A DNA stretch of 64,000 bases. It comes from Pezicula radicicola. Its lineage: Eukaryota; Ascomycota; Leotiomycetes; Helotiales; Dermateaceae. Of the stretch, positions 1-11,111 are shown piece by piece. The position numbers and the translations under genes are program-made. The notes under the pieces are model-generated. The model had not been told where the DNA came from, did not search any database, and worked only from the letters and a program-made list of their open reading frames with translations. The first letter of the stretch is position 1. Each line of letters begins with the position of its first letter. The stretch is taken from the NCBI GenBank assembly GCA_003008705.1, contig PDUO01000060.1, forward strand, positions 3,200 through 67,199. Direction: 5' to 3'.

Positions 1-1060
1 AATATAATTATATAATATAATTAAAATTATTAATATTATTAAAGATAAAATAGATATAAAAGAATATTAAATTATTATTATTCTTAAAGCTTCTTATCTA
101 GACTTTTATATAGTAATTTAAGTTAAGTTTAATTATTTAATTAAAAATAAAACTTACTCTAATATAATATAATATTAAAAACTACTAAGTATTAATATAA
201 TATTAATTTTTACTTAGTAATTTCTAATATTATATTAAAAACTATTAAGTATTAGTATAATATTAGTTTTTACTTAGTAATTTCTAGTATAATACTAAAA
301 ACTACTAAGTATTAATATAATACTAGTATTTATTTAGTAATTTCTAGTATAATATTAAAAACTACTTAGTATTAATATAATATTAGTATTTACTTAATAA
401 TTTCTAGTATAATACTAAAAACTACTAAGTATTAGTATAATACTAGTTTTTATTAAGTAATTTCTAGTATAATATTAAAAACTACTAAGTATTAATATAA
501 TATTAGTTTTTATTAAGTAATTTCTAGTATAATACTAAAAACTACTAAGAATTAAATAATTTCTAATATAAGACTAGTTTTTACTTAGTAATTTTTAGTA
601 TTATACTAAAAACTATTAAGTATTAGTATAATACTAGTTTTTACTTAGTAATTTCTAGTATAATACTAAAAACTACTAAGTATTAGTATAATATTAGTTT
701 TTATTTAATAGTTATTCTTTTTAATTCTTATAAATAATATAACTAGAGCTTAGTTATATAATAGATTAAATAATATAATTATAATTATACTCTACTTCTT
801 ATTATTCTATTTTTATTTCTATCTATAATTTATAATATAGTAGTTATATATTTTTAATAAGAAAATAAAATTACTTAATTTAAGTAAGTAACTTAAGTCT
901 ACCTTATATTTTAATAAATAACTATTTAAAATAATCTCTAATAAATAAACTTATATAATAATAAGAGTTATTCTTCTAATACTAAATATATACTTTTAAG
1001 GTATATACTTTAGTCTATCCTTAATTTAAGTCATGTACTTAATCTGAATTAGCGATAAAT
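1..1060. repeat. AT-rich, RIP-like block
   Basis: Almost entirely A and T, with only scattered G and C, and densely filled with stop codons on both strands. Composition changes abruptly to normal coding-like sequence near 1045-1065. This is the pattern expected of repeats hit by C-to-T mutation (RIP) in ascomycetes; that cause is an inference. It contains the 60-bp satellite listed separately. I see no gene in it. Confidence 0.8.
181..712. repeat. 60-bp tandem satellite, about nine copies
   Basis: From 181 to 540 six copies follow at exactly 60-bp spacing (181, 241, 301, 361, 421, 481). Each starts with a variant of ACTACTAAGT and ends with AATACTAAAA. Three further, less regular copies run to about 712; the seventh is lengthened by about 11 bp. 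Units differ mostly by A/G and C/T changes. Each unit contains short self-complementary stretches around TAGTATAATACTA. Confidence 0.9.
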
Positions 1061-1211
1061 GGGCTCTTCTTAGTGCTACACCGAACAATCTAGCTCCGCT
1101 CAAATCCAAATTAGTTAAAATCTCTTCCCACTAGTGTATTTCCACTTATACATATATATCGCTCCTCGAACTCAAACTTCCAAAACTCACTCCCTCTTCC
1201 TATTAGACTAA

Positions 1212-2084
1212 TCTAATCCACCACAAGCTCAAATCATAACCACCTCAAACCTCGACTACGGAACCCGACAAACAGGAGACATCGCCCCCTTCAATCTCTG
1301 GCAATCCTCCACACGAAAGATCCGTAACCCATCCCCAGAAGAAGTATCCTGGCTACGCAAAACCTACAACATAACCATCTTCCAAATCCAGCCGCCATTC
1401 CTCGTCCTCTCAGCGCAAAACCCGCCAGAACCGGCACCAGAAACAATAGGTTGTATCCCAGCAATTTTCCTAGAACCCGAAATTCCATCCTATATGATCC
1501 GAATCTTTAATCCGAATCTAGCAGCATGTGCAAATGCTGCCTATTTTGCCGATTATCGTCCGAATATTGGTATGCCTGATCCTGTTTCGAATGCTAAACC
1601 CATACCATTTATGAATCCTAGTGAGAAAGAGATTGAGGATATTAGATTGGGATTGATTAATTCGGGGGCTGTGTTTAAAGCGATTACGTTTTGTTGGCCG
1701 AGGATTTTGGTTGAATTGGTGAGTAATGATGGTGATGAGTATGGAGCTAATAGTTTACCGAAGGTGGTTGGTGGCTGGATTACTGCTTATCATTTGAGTG
1801 AGAAGGATTATTTTGAAGGGATGTCAATTGGAGAAGGTAGGGTTTATGAGTCTTTGCGGATTATTGAAAGGGATCCGGATAGTGACCAAGCCTTGGCTTA
1901 TGAGAGGCAAGTCGTATACCAGGTTTTTAATACGAAGGGAGAAGTGACATATTTTCGAAAGGGAGTTAGTGCTACTGAATCAATCAGACAGACAAGCGGC
2001 AATTTCAATATACTCTTTGGTGGGTTGGGTTGGATCTTCTTTTTTGGAGTGTTCTGTTTCGGGTGTTATTTCTTACTTAGATAA
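1212..2084 (+). pseudogene. Unknown membrane-anchored protein, 5' end missing
   Basis: The first in-frame ATG is at 1494 (196 aa). The same frame is open upstream without a break to a TAA at 1209-1211, and this upstream part reads as convincing protein (for example APFNLWQSS and PSPEEVSWLRKTYN). The real N terminus is therefore missing, lies in an unseen upstream exon, or was destroyed where the AT-rich block begins about 150 bp away. The C terminus has one strong hydrophobic segment (about the last 25 residues) ending LLR, so a tail-anchored or single-pass protein is likely. I do not recognise the family. Either a truncated relic or a gene whose first exon I could not find. Confidence 0.5.
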
Positions 2085-2825
2085 ACACCATTCCTGTGTC
2101 ATGTAAGCTACTTGAGTTGGGTGCGTTGTTTAGGTAAGCCAAGTAACTAAATTAAAAAATTGGGTAAGTTAATTCTGATGGAGGATATTACTGATAGCGC
2201 CTTGTAAATTACTAAGATAGGTAGGCTACATATGTTACCTACTTCCAGCTCTTTATAAACTCTTACTATAAGGAGCTACTAAAGGGAAGAAATCATGTTA
2301 ACTATATTACGAATTTGCTGTCTAATTAAACATAACACCTGCGATGAAAACAGTACATTCCATCTGCTCTTACATTTGATGGCCGTCCGCTGCAAATGAA
2401 AATGCTCAGTGTCGGAAACTCAACAGGTAGACGAGCTAAGCGAGCAGTAGGCGACGTATTCAAAACATGATTAAGAACACAGAAATCTAGCAAGCATTTC
2501 AGAATAATCTGTCCGTATATACTTTATTATTAAATCATAGTGATGCGAACACCAATGATTTCCCAAACATCCATATCCAGCTGGTTCTGACAAGTATCAC
2601 ATGCGATAGCACGTGACCCATATGACGCCACGGTAGCCTTAGCGCGAATCCTGCACTAGCTCCGCCTTATCGACAATCCATCAAGAAGAAGCAACGTCAG
2701 CTGTTCACTTGGTTAAGCTATCAACAGAGTTATCAACTTCACAACACAATAACTTACTACCTATTTTCTCGATTAAAATTCTCTATACCAACGCCCTCAA
2801 TAATTGGGACAACTAAATCTGCAAC
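2085..2825. other. Intergenic, no gene seen
   Basis: A 740-bp spacer between the truncated unknown gene and the E2 gene. The first 200 bp are AT-rich with short repeated pieces such as GTAAG and ACCTA, suggesting mobile-element remains. The right part should hold the promoter of the E2 gene. No supported ORF. Confidence 0.6.
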
Positions 2826-3903
2826 ATGGCTTCCCGCAGCCAATTCAACTCGAAATCCCCCACCATAAAGCGCATCCGTAAGTGTCCTCCCTTTCGTCCC
2901 TCCAAACTTCCCTACCTTTACCTATCTACTACCCTACTACCTATCTACCTACCCAACAGCACCTACCCATCCACTCACTCTCATAACTACCCACTAACTC
3001 AACCTCACAGTCCGTGAAGCCTCCGAACTAGCCAACGCTCCCTCCCCAGACTACACAGCCGAACCCCTCGAATCCGACCTCTTCGAATGGCACTTCACAT
3101 TACGAGGTCCCCCCTCCTCCGCCTTCGCCACAGGAATCTACCACGGCCGAATCGTACTCCCACCAACCTATCCCCTACGACCCCCGTCCTTCCGATTCCT
3201 CACCCCCTCAGGACGATTCGAAACAAATCGCGAGATCTGTTTATCGATAAGTGGACATCATGAAGAGACGTGGCAACCAGCATGGGGATTAAGAACTGCG
3301 CTTGTGGCGTTACGTAGTTTTATGGAGACGGATGCGAAGGGTCAACTTGGGGGATTGGAGACTGGGGAGGCGGTTAGGAAGAGGATGGCTGGGGAGAGTT
3401 TAGCTTGGAAATGTCCTAGTTGTGGGAAGAGTAATGAGGAGATTTTGAAGGAGTGTGCTGAGGCTGCTAAAGCTAATGAGGAAAATGGGCAGGGGAAGAA
3501 GGAGGAAGAGGTTGTTCCGAAGGAGTTGAAGATGGGGTTTAAGGATGAGATGGAGAAGGGGAAGGAGGGTGTGGTTGCTAAGAGTTGTGGGAGGGCTGAG
3601 GAGGATGAGGAGAGTGCTGAGTTGGCCGAGGGGTTTGTACAGACGGGTCCTGTTGTTGCTGCTGTGGATCCGGTTCCCGCAGCAGCATATCCACCTGCGA
3701 GACCAGCACAGACTGTCCCGCAACGCACAGCTACCATACCAATACCAGTACGACAAACAGTACAAGTACAAGCTACACAGCAAAGACAACGACAATCTAA
3801 CGATGGCGTACCCCTATGGATCGATAGAACAATTGCCGGAATAGTCGTCTGTCTCATCTTTATGGTTCTAAAGGTGTTTCTCGGATCAAAATATCTAATT
3901 TAG
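2826..3903 (+). CDS. UBC6: UBC6/UBE2J-type ubiquitin-conjugating enzyme (ER-anchored E2)
   Basis: Spliced model join(2826..2877,3011..3903), 314 aa; the 133-bp intron starts GTAAGT and ends CACAG. The E2 fold covers about residues 15-170. The active-site cysteine is Cys94 in NREICLSISGHHEETW, a context typical of the J-type E2s, which lack the usual HPN motif. A long low-complexity linker rich in Glu/Lys and then Pro/Gln leads to a C-terminal hydrophobic helix of about 20 residues, the expected tail anchor. Known role of the family: ER-associated degradation, charging ubiquitin to Doa10/Hrd1-type ligases on the cytosolic face of the ER. Family assignment is firm; the linker is longer than in yeast Ubc6. 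Start ATG is preceded by CAAC. Confidence 0.93.
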
Positions 3904-4970
3904 TAAAATGAAAGGAAGTGGGAGGCATTCAGGATAAGATTATGTGTTTGGATTAGGGATACCAATGGCGTCGGGCGGGATTTTACGGGCCAGGAGTTCG
4001 GGAATTCGGGAATCTAGCGTGTGAACAACATAGGTGGTAAATATCTAAAACACAAAGTACCATTGTTTAAAATCAAGTTCAATAGTGTAATATGTTTACC
4101 TACGTTTAAATCCAAGATTCCGGAGCAGGTAAGCCTCGCAGTCAGAATATTGCCATAAAAATGAAACTTTATAAAAACCGCCAAAAGTGCAGCAAACCTA
4201 GATATCCCGAAGTCTTTAGTTCAATAATACGATAGGCACAGTTATTACCTTAGGTTGTGAAGAGTACCTAACTACAAAGAGACAGAACTCTAGAACGTCC
4301 GAGAGCCAAATACAAGTATGCACGAAGGGGTAATTCTGTCACTCAAAGAGGTTGCGAGTCACAGAGCTTTATTGGCAGGTCATAAGATATACGGCAGCTT
4401 CTAGATAGTGGCATAGCGGGCTAGGAGATGAGTCATTTGTGATTACAACAAGCTCAGAATATTTCTACAACCAAAAACTTGGTGCACGCATCGGTTCTCG
4501 CTTACATCACGGAGCTGCTGGAATCATAGTCAATGTATGAGATGGAGTTTATTGCAGATAGTCTATCTACAAAAGAACGAAGAGACACGGCATCCGATGT
4601 TTCTTCTGTTATAGGCCATCGCAGATGCCACAGATCATTTGACCTCCAGGCTTGTAAAGAAAAGAAACATAACAGACACCGAGCATCACTAAAAACTCCT
4701 TTCGATCTATGCTGCCAAGTGATCCAAAGATCATGCCGCAACATAGAAAGGTATGCAACAAAGTGCTGAAAAAGTTTGAGCCTTAAGGGCCACCACTGGA
4801 TCAATATGTCGTTTGGGAGTTGTAATGTGAAAGTGAAAGTAAAGTGAAAGAAAATCAGGTGTGTCGCCTACAAACGATCGCTTGGAGAGAATACTGACCG
4901 ATTGCTAACTAACCATAAAAGGCTGGAATAGAAAGCTGCGACAGATCGAGAAAACAGCAATGACTGCAAT
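3904..4970. other. Intergenic, no gene seen
   Basis: About 1.07 kb between the convergent E2 gene and the C2H2 gene; it should contain both 3' untranslated regions. Short ORFs at 4502-4804 on both strands lack codon bias and look random. Confidence 0.6.
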
Positions 4971-7480
4971 TTACCAGTCGGGGCTTTTATTGTCCCAGTA
5001 GCTGGCATTCTTGGCTTCCTTCACGGCCTGTGCCTTTTTATGGGCTTGGATGAAGCTCTGTGAACCACCAACAAGACCGATATTGTTTGTAACATATCGA
5101 ATTGTATCATCGGCATGTCGACCGGCAGGAGCAGCAGTACCAGCTGTGACAACATCAAGTGCAGCACCATAGTTTTCGGTCTCTCGAATGAGGCATCGGG
5201 TAGTTTGGGCTTCACAATGCTGAGTGAGTGCAGTTGCCGAGCCGAAGTAACGGAGGCAGTTCATACACTGAAGATTGTTGTTCATGTGTGCAGGGGATCG
5301 AAGATGTTGAATGAAAGCGCTGGGAGCGGCAACACTCTTCCTAAAACACCGCCAAGCGTTAATGAGCTTCTCGTTGCGAGCGTAGTAGCTTTGGTATAAC
5401 TCACTTGCAAGCAACATGGGGGCACTTGTACTTCTCCAAAGCAGCAATCCAATACGACTTCAGGTTGAACTTCGGATTTGAGGGATCATGAGGTTGCCAT
5501 TCCTCACCTTCATCGACGGTCAGAGTTTGTATTGGACCTGTTGGTTGCTGAGGAGATGGTATGGGAGACTGTGTGGGTTTAGTAGTTGTAGGAGCTTTTA
5601 GGAGTTGAGCAGCGGCTGCTGGACGTTGGGCATTGGTAGCAGGCGCTGAACGTTGGCTATTCTTGGCAGGAGCTGGATGTTCGACATTGGTATTAGGAGT
5701 TGGGCGTTGAGAACTGCCAGCTGGGGTTGGACGTTCGGCACTGGTAGCAGGAGCAGGGCGTTGAGAATTGGTAGTAGTAACTGCACTCGTACGCATAACC
5801 GTAGTAGGAGTCTGACTTCGAGCTGCAGGAACTTCACCAATAGGGCGTTGGACAGTGCTAGTGGAAGACTGCGAAGGTTGTGTGACATGAAGCTCATGAA
5901 GCTCATGTTCGCGGAGACGATGAAGCGCGCGGCTATGAGTTTCCAAGTCTACCTTGGTCATCTTTTCGAATTTGGTGCCAGGCATTGCTTCGGTGCACAG
6001 CTTGCAGAAATAGGTGCGTTCCGGTTCGGGAGGGTAAAGCTCTGATATCTCGTGGTCTTGGAGACGATGAGACTTACGGGCATGATCCTCCAAGACAGCC
6101 TTCGTCCACTCAGGTAAATTCATACCGGGAAACGCCTCGGCACACGTCTTGCAGATGTAGGTACGCTCTGGGTTCGCAGCAACTGGATAAGTCACTTATT
6201 TAGTCTTAGTCCTACCTCAAGATTCAGGAAGCCGCAGTCCACTCACCTTGGTCTGGAATCAAAGCAGAAGGAAGTGTCTTTTTGGTACTGTAGGCGGTGA
6301 TCCACGTGTTTTGACCTACGCTCTGTTGAGTTGCGGTCTTCAACTTGACAACTGCAACAGGAGCCTTGGCTTGCTTCTCCAGACTTGGCAAGGGAGGGAA
6401 GTCGTTTTGAACCGTTGGCTTTGACTCTGTCTTTGCCCAACCGCCGGATCCGCTGTAGAGCGCCTGACTGCAGAAAATGTTTAGCACTAAATTATTAAGG
6501 CAAGCAACAACTAGAAGAGGGGGGTTACCTAGTAACTGCTCTTGGTTTGTGGTTTTCTTGTGTTGGGGGGCCGGATTGCTCGACTTTACGAGAAGGTCCA
6601 TTTGCCCAGCCGCCTACGACAAGTGGGAGATGATCAGCCCTTGGACCAGGTTGAGCTCGGATTCCTTGAGTTGCTGGCTTGTATTCATCATCAACCCATC
6701 CGTCTCGCTTCTCTGGGCTCTCAAAATGCAAGAGATCGGTAGACTTAAGAGCGAGACATGCACCACCTGTATCAGTATCGGAAGAAGACCAAGCGCCTTG
6801 GGTACTGCGAGTATCGTGAGCTGCAACTACATCTTGAGGCTGCGCGCCCCAAGCATCCTCATAGGCATTGCCAGAAGGACCTCGAGGTGCTTGAGCAGGG
6901 CCAGTTGCAGTCTTTTGCTTGGCAGCGGAGGCGTTGGGAGGCTTTGTGATGTTGCCTCCTTCGTTGATTCTTTCAAATCCTGCACCGTACTGTGCAAAGA
7001 CTGTGGCGTTGTGGTTGTCGCTGTGCCACTTGGCCTTTGCTTCGCGAACGTCACCGAACTTTGCAGCAGAGATAACGCGACACATGTTCATCTCGATGTG
7101 GCTGACAAGGCTTCCAACACGAACCAATCGCTCTCCGCATCCTGGGCATTCGAGGTTCTGCTGGGCGGCATGCATCTGAAAATGTTAGAGAGGAGCGAGC
7201 AACGATCTGAGCATTTAAGGGGTTCGATTGCATCCTGGGAAGCTTGATCGATGTGCAATATGAGTATTGCGTGCTAGGGGTGACATACCTGGTTGTAATG
7301 GCGCTTGAAGCCTTCAGCAGTGACGAAGTCGGCGCTGCAGACAGGGCAACAAAAGTGATCTGCGGCACCTAGCTTGTGCAAGTGCAATGCCTCGTAGCTC
7401 ATGAAAACGGCGTTACAGGTACGACAGAACTCACGAGGGTCCACCTCCGACTCTTGGTCTGGATCCTTAGGAGGAGCCAT
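4971..7480 (-). CDS. C2H2-type zinc-finger protein with proline-rich repeats, 735 aa
   Basis: Spliced model complement(join(4971..5340,5405..6182,6247..6467,6529..7175,7289..7480)), 735 aa. Four introns of 113, 61, 64 and 64 bp all have GT..AG ends and preserve frame. N terminus: CysCys/HisHis motifs in exon 1 (FCRTCNAV..LHLHKL and CCPVCSADF..FKRHYNQ), then CPGCGERL in exon 2. A middle pair of related motifs (YICKTCAEAFPG and YFCKLCTEAMPG, each followed by spaced His) lies in exon 4. A C-terminal pair starts CPHVACKK; that finger is created only by splicing exon 4 to exon 5, which supports the model. Between them lies a run of 8-9-residue repeats of the type SQRPAPATS. Such multi-finger proteins are common and mostly uncharacterised in fungi; RNA or DNA binding is an inference. 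Function unknown. Confidence 0.85.
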
Positions 7481-8749
7481 GCTGGCACTTGTGCGTAGTG
7501 CAGGAAGTAGGGTAGTGAAGAGGTTTAGAAGATGAAGGCAATGAGAATACTTCTTTGCAAACCGGTTGTGTCAATGACCGGCTGCGAAGAAGTGGTTGTG
7601 GATGCTTTTGTTACTGTTCGCATCTGATGTTGAAATTGATATTGGAAGCTGGAGCGCGACGCGATATGGAAGTTGAAATTCACTGATATCCTTAGCGTTG
7701 GTGCGGGGTTGGGAAAGGAGAGGTGGTAGTTCGGTTGCCGTATATAAACAGTAACAGTGTGTATGGGTAGGCAGTCTAGGAACAGGCTGCGACCTAACCT
7801 TCCTCACTACTTGAAATCTGAATTACAAAGAAGAAGTTGACCTAAAGTATTTAGGTTCCAAAACAAGTTTTCATGGGCCAGTAGGTGCCTCTAGTGCTCT
7901 CTGCGGATGGCTACATACGTAAGTAAACATCTGCTTTGCAAGGCTCTGTCTTCAGTGCCTCTCAAAGTTGAATGTTTCTTACTATCAAGACAAACCCTCA
8001 CATTATACAGAAGCAAATTCCACTTCAGCTTCATACCCGTGACTGTTTAACTTGCAAGGCCTAGTTCCTTAATAGTGCATATCTGCGGCGATGCTCTCAA
8101 GTAGGTAGGTATCTACGCAGTTACTGCAGCTTTGAGACTACCTTATGCCAACACACTCAGGCCGAGAGAACCAGAGTGTTAGGCGACTAGTACTACAAGA
8201 AGCCTTCCGTGATTCAAAATTTATGACAAAGAAAAGTTCGGGGTATGCGCCTCAAAAGCCTTGGAAACCTGACATTTCCAGGTCTGAGGTACGCTTGATG
8301 ATTCAGTCCATATTTCTAGCAGCTAGAAGCCCGCAGTGGTACCACGTTGTTGCTGCGGATAGACAGTGGAATCTGTGGATCAACACAAGACTCCTCAAGT
8401 AACGTGGGAATGAGACCACGTCGCCGCCATGAATAAGAAGAACAGAGAACAGTTAAAGTCGCCCCATTGTACATTCAGAGACTTACAAGGACGAAAGAAC
8501 AATCGTAGGAAAAGATACATTTCGATGAAGCCAAAAGCCCCCTCACTCCGCAGAAGGCCGTTTGTCGTTCAAGCTGGCCGGCAAACGATGTTCCGTTCCG
8601 GATCTCCCGTCCATGTTTCGTCAGCAACAACCCCTGAGTCTGGAAGTCTGCCTGGCCTCGTATCTCCTCCGCCGCACTTGGCACGCCAAAGACTACACGC
8701 GACAATCAATATAACAACATGCCCACTGCCGCATCATGACATCTGTATA
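7481..8749. promoter_or_regulatory. Divergent intergenic region between C2H2 and DHHC genes
   Basis: 1.27 kb separating two genes transcribed away from each other, so both promoters should lie here. The first 300 bp next to the C2H2 start would be its leader. Short ORFs (8145-8402 and the extension of the DHHC frame upstream of 8750) do not look coding. No specific operator recognised. Confidence 0.5.
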
Positions 8750-10420
8750 ATGGCTACTCTTGCTCCCCCAAGTCCATCCCAATCTCCAGCAAGAATGCCT
8801 CGCAAATGGGCTCGAAAAGTTGAACGCTACTGCTGTCTAGGCCTGACTTACTTCCCCCTCCTATTCGTATACAGCATCACAACCTGGGCAGTATGGGTTG
8901 AAGCCACCATCGGTTTCTTACCTTCAAAGAGCGCATGGATAGGTATTTTGCCATAGCCCTATCAAGTCTTCTACCGTCGTCTGGCTGACACTAGGTTGCT
9001 TACAGGAAAGGGAAGTTCGTTCCTTGGCATAACCTTATATATCCTCCTTAACTGGTCATACACGACGGCTGTATTTACAAGTCCTGGCACTACAACCACT
9101 GCGAATGATGGCTATAGCTCCCTCCCCACACATGCCCCGCCGGCTGCTACGAACTACACAGTAAAATCAAATGGCGAGCTACGGTTCTGCAAGAAATGCC
9201 AGGCGCGGAAGCCGGATCGTGCACACCATTGCTCGACGTGTAGGAAATGCGTCTTGAAGATGGATCATCATTGCCCATGGCTGGCCACGTGCGTTGGATT
9301 GAAGAATTATAAAGCATTTCTGCTCTTTTTGATATACACAACTTTGTTTTGTTTCTTGGATCTTGCTGTTTCAGGATCCTGGGTTTGGAGTGAGATTTTG
9401 AATGATGGGGAATACACGGAGTCTTTGATGCCTGTCAACTATGTGATGTTGATGGTAGTATCCGGAATTATCGGAATCGTGCTGGCTGGGTTTACTGGAT
9501 GGCATATTCTGCTGGCGTCTAGAGGACAGACGACGATCGAATGTTTGGAGAAGACAAGGTATTTGTCACCATTGCGAAAGGCGATGCAGAATCAACATAT
9601 CTCGCAAATCGCGCAAAGGCAGGCGGACAGCGAACAAGAGCAGCCAGAGTATGGGCAGCAGATGAACGACTTACAAAGTCATACACCAATATCCCAGCAG
9701 GCAAACGGGGAGATCGCGATGGGTCAGCCCCGATATCAATCCTACGACCAGATGGAAAGGCAACGGGCGCGAGAAAGATACGAAGAATATCTCGATGAGC
9801 AAGACTCCGAGAAACTACCCAGCGCATTTGACCTGGGACGAAGGAGAAATCTCTTGCATTTATTTGGACCCAAGAAATTACTTTGGGCATTTCCGATCTG
9901 CACAACAACTGGTGATGGATGGAGCTGGGAGCCGAGCCCAAAATGGTTGGCGGCTAGGGAGAAGATCGCTCGAGAGCGTGAAGAACAAAGAGCTCGAGAA
10001 AGAGCAGCCGGATGGGGCGAAGAAGCTCCATCGTACCCACAAATACCCGACGTAGGAGCTGGTAGGCATTATCTTAATACACCAAGGGCGAACCCACAAA
10101 GGACGATGTCCAAAGCCGACAAAATCCTCGGGCGAGACCCATCCCAGTACGCGGATGAAGGCAACTCAGAAGCACGGTTAGGTTCCAGTGCTGTGTCGAT
10201 GCATACACTCAATCCTAGAGGTGATATGGATGACGACAGTTACGACATTAGCAGCGATGAAGATGCTGCTGATCGAAAAGGAATTGACCGGATTGCTCCA
10301 CACTGGCCACAGAATCTCCAGAAAGTTGGGGTTCTGACCAATAGCTTGCTGGGCAATACGATCGGGAGGAAGAAGGATGATGTTAGGGGGTGGGATGGGA
10401 TTGACGATGAAGTGGATTAG
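8750..10420 (+). CDS. DHHC protein S-acyltransferase, Pfa3-like
   Basis: Spliced model join(8750..8942,9006..10420), 535 aa; the 63-bp intron runs GTATTT to TTACAG and joins SAWIG to KGSSFLG inside the second membrane helix. Two N-terminal helices, then the cysteine-rich domain (RFCKKCQARKPDRAHHCSTC) with the catalytic DHHC at residues 151-154, then two more helices, giving the usual four-helix layout. A TTxE-like motif (QTTIECLE) follows helix four. The long charged C terminus (about 250 aa) is rich in Arg, Glu and Gln and is cytosolic by analogy. Family role: palmitoylation of cysteines on membrane-associated proteins; yeast Pfa3 acts on Vac8 at the vacuole. The subfamily call is an inference from domain order. 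Start chosen at 8750 (MATLAPPSP); a later ATG (MPRKWARK) is also possible. Confidence 0.88.
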
Positions 10421-11111
10421 AAATGATACAGCACTATTCTGCATTGTCTGGTAATATATTGGCGTTATCGACTTGGTTGTTGTAATTAGTGATGATTGTA
10501 TGATACCACAACTACTAAGACGCATTAGATTTATCGTGGACTTGCGTCGCTGTTGACTTTTCAATAGTAAGGTAAGTTGAGAAAATAGGCTGCCGGCGTA
10601 TCATTTTTGCTATACTAACAGCCAACAGGCTTCTTCCCTTCCAATCATTTTTAACAGGCTACACGAAGCCTCGACTTTACCGAGTTTCCTTTCCATAAAC
10701 TACCCCAGCAATATGTATTCTTTGACCAGAGCATCCTCGAAAAAGTTTGTCCACTGCTTCGCTTGCTCTTTAGGCTACCTCGGCATTTCATTCGTTCCAG
10801 TGTGTTTGCCCCACGTCAGCCGTGCTTACCCCTTACAGTACTTGGTAACATTTCTTATTCTCCACAATCTAATCATCTCATCGACGGGCAGCCACTGATT
10901 GCCTTAGGTACCTTAGTAGTGCGATGGCTGCCTCAAGTGAGGAGTACAAAGAAGACTCACCTCAACAGATACAAAAAAAAAAAAAAAAAATTCGGAAAAT
11001 ATACTTCGTACTCACCAGCTTATCGTCACGTTCTTGAGTTCTACGCCGACCGTCAAGTCCACGTCTGACCCATTCAGCCTGTGATCTTGTGATCTTAGCT
11101 TTTACATAGTC
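10421..11111. other. Intergenic with poly-A tract
   Basis: 690 bp between two tandem genes. It contains an uninterrupted A tract of about 17 bases near 10973-10990. Presumed promoter of the AAA ATPase gene on the right; no ORF worth calling. Confidence 0.5.

Noticed and set aside
3342..3857. Long antisense ORFs across the E2 gene
   Set aside because: They mirror the Glu/Lys- and Pro/Gln-rich linker of the sense gene and have no features of their own.
8145..8402. 85-aa ORF upstream of the palmitoyltransferase gene
   Set aside because: No features or codon bias; it lies in the probable promoter region.
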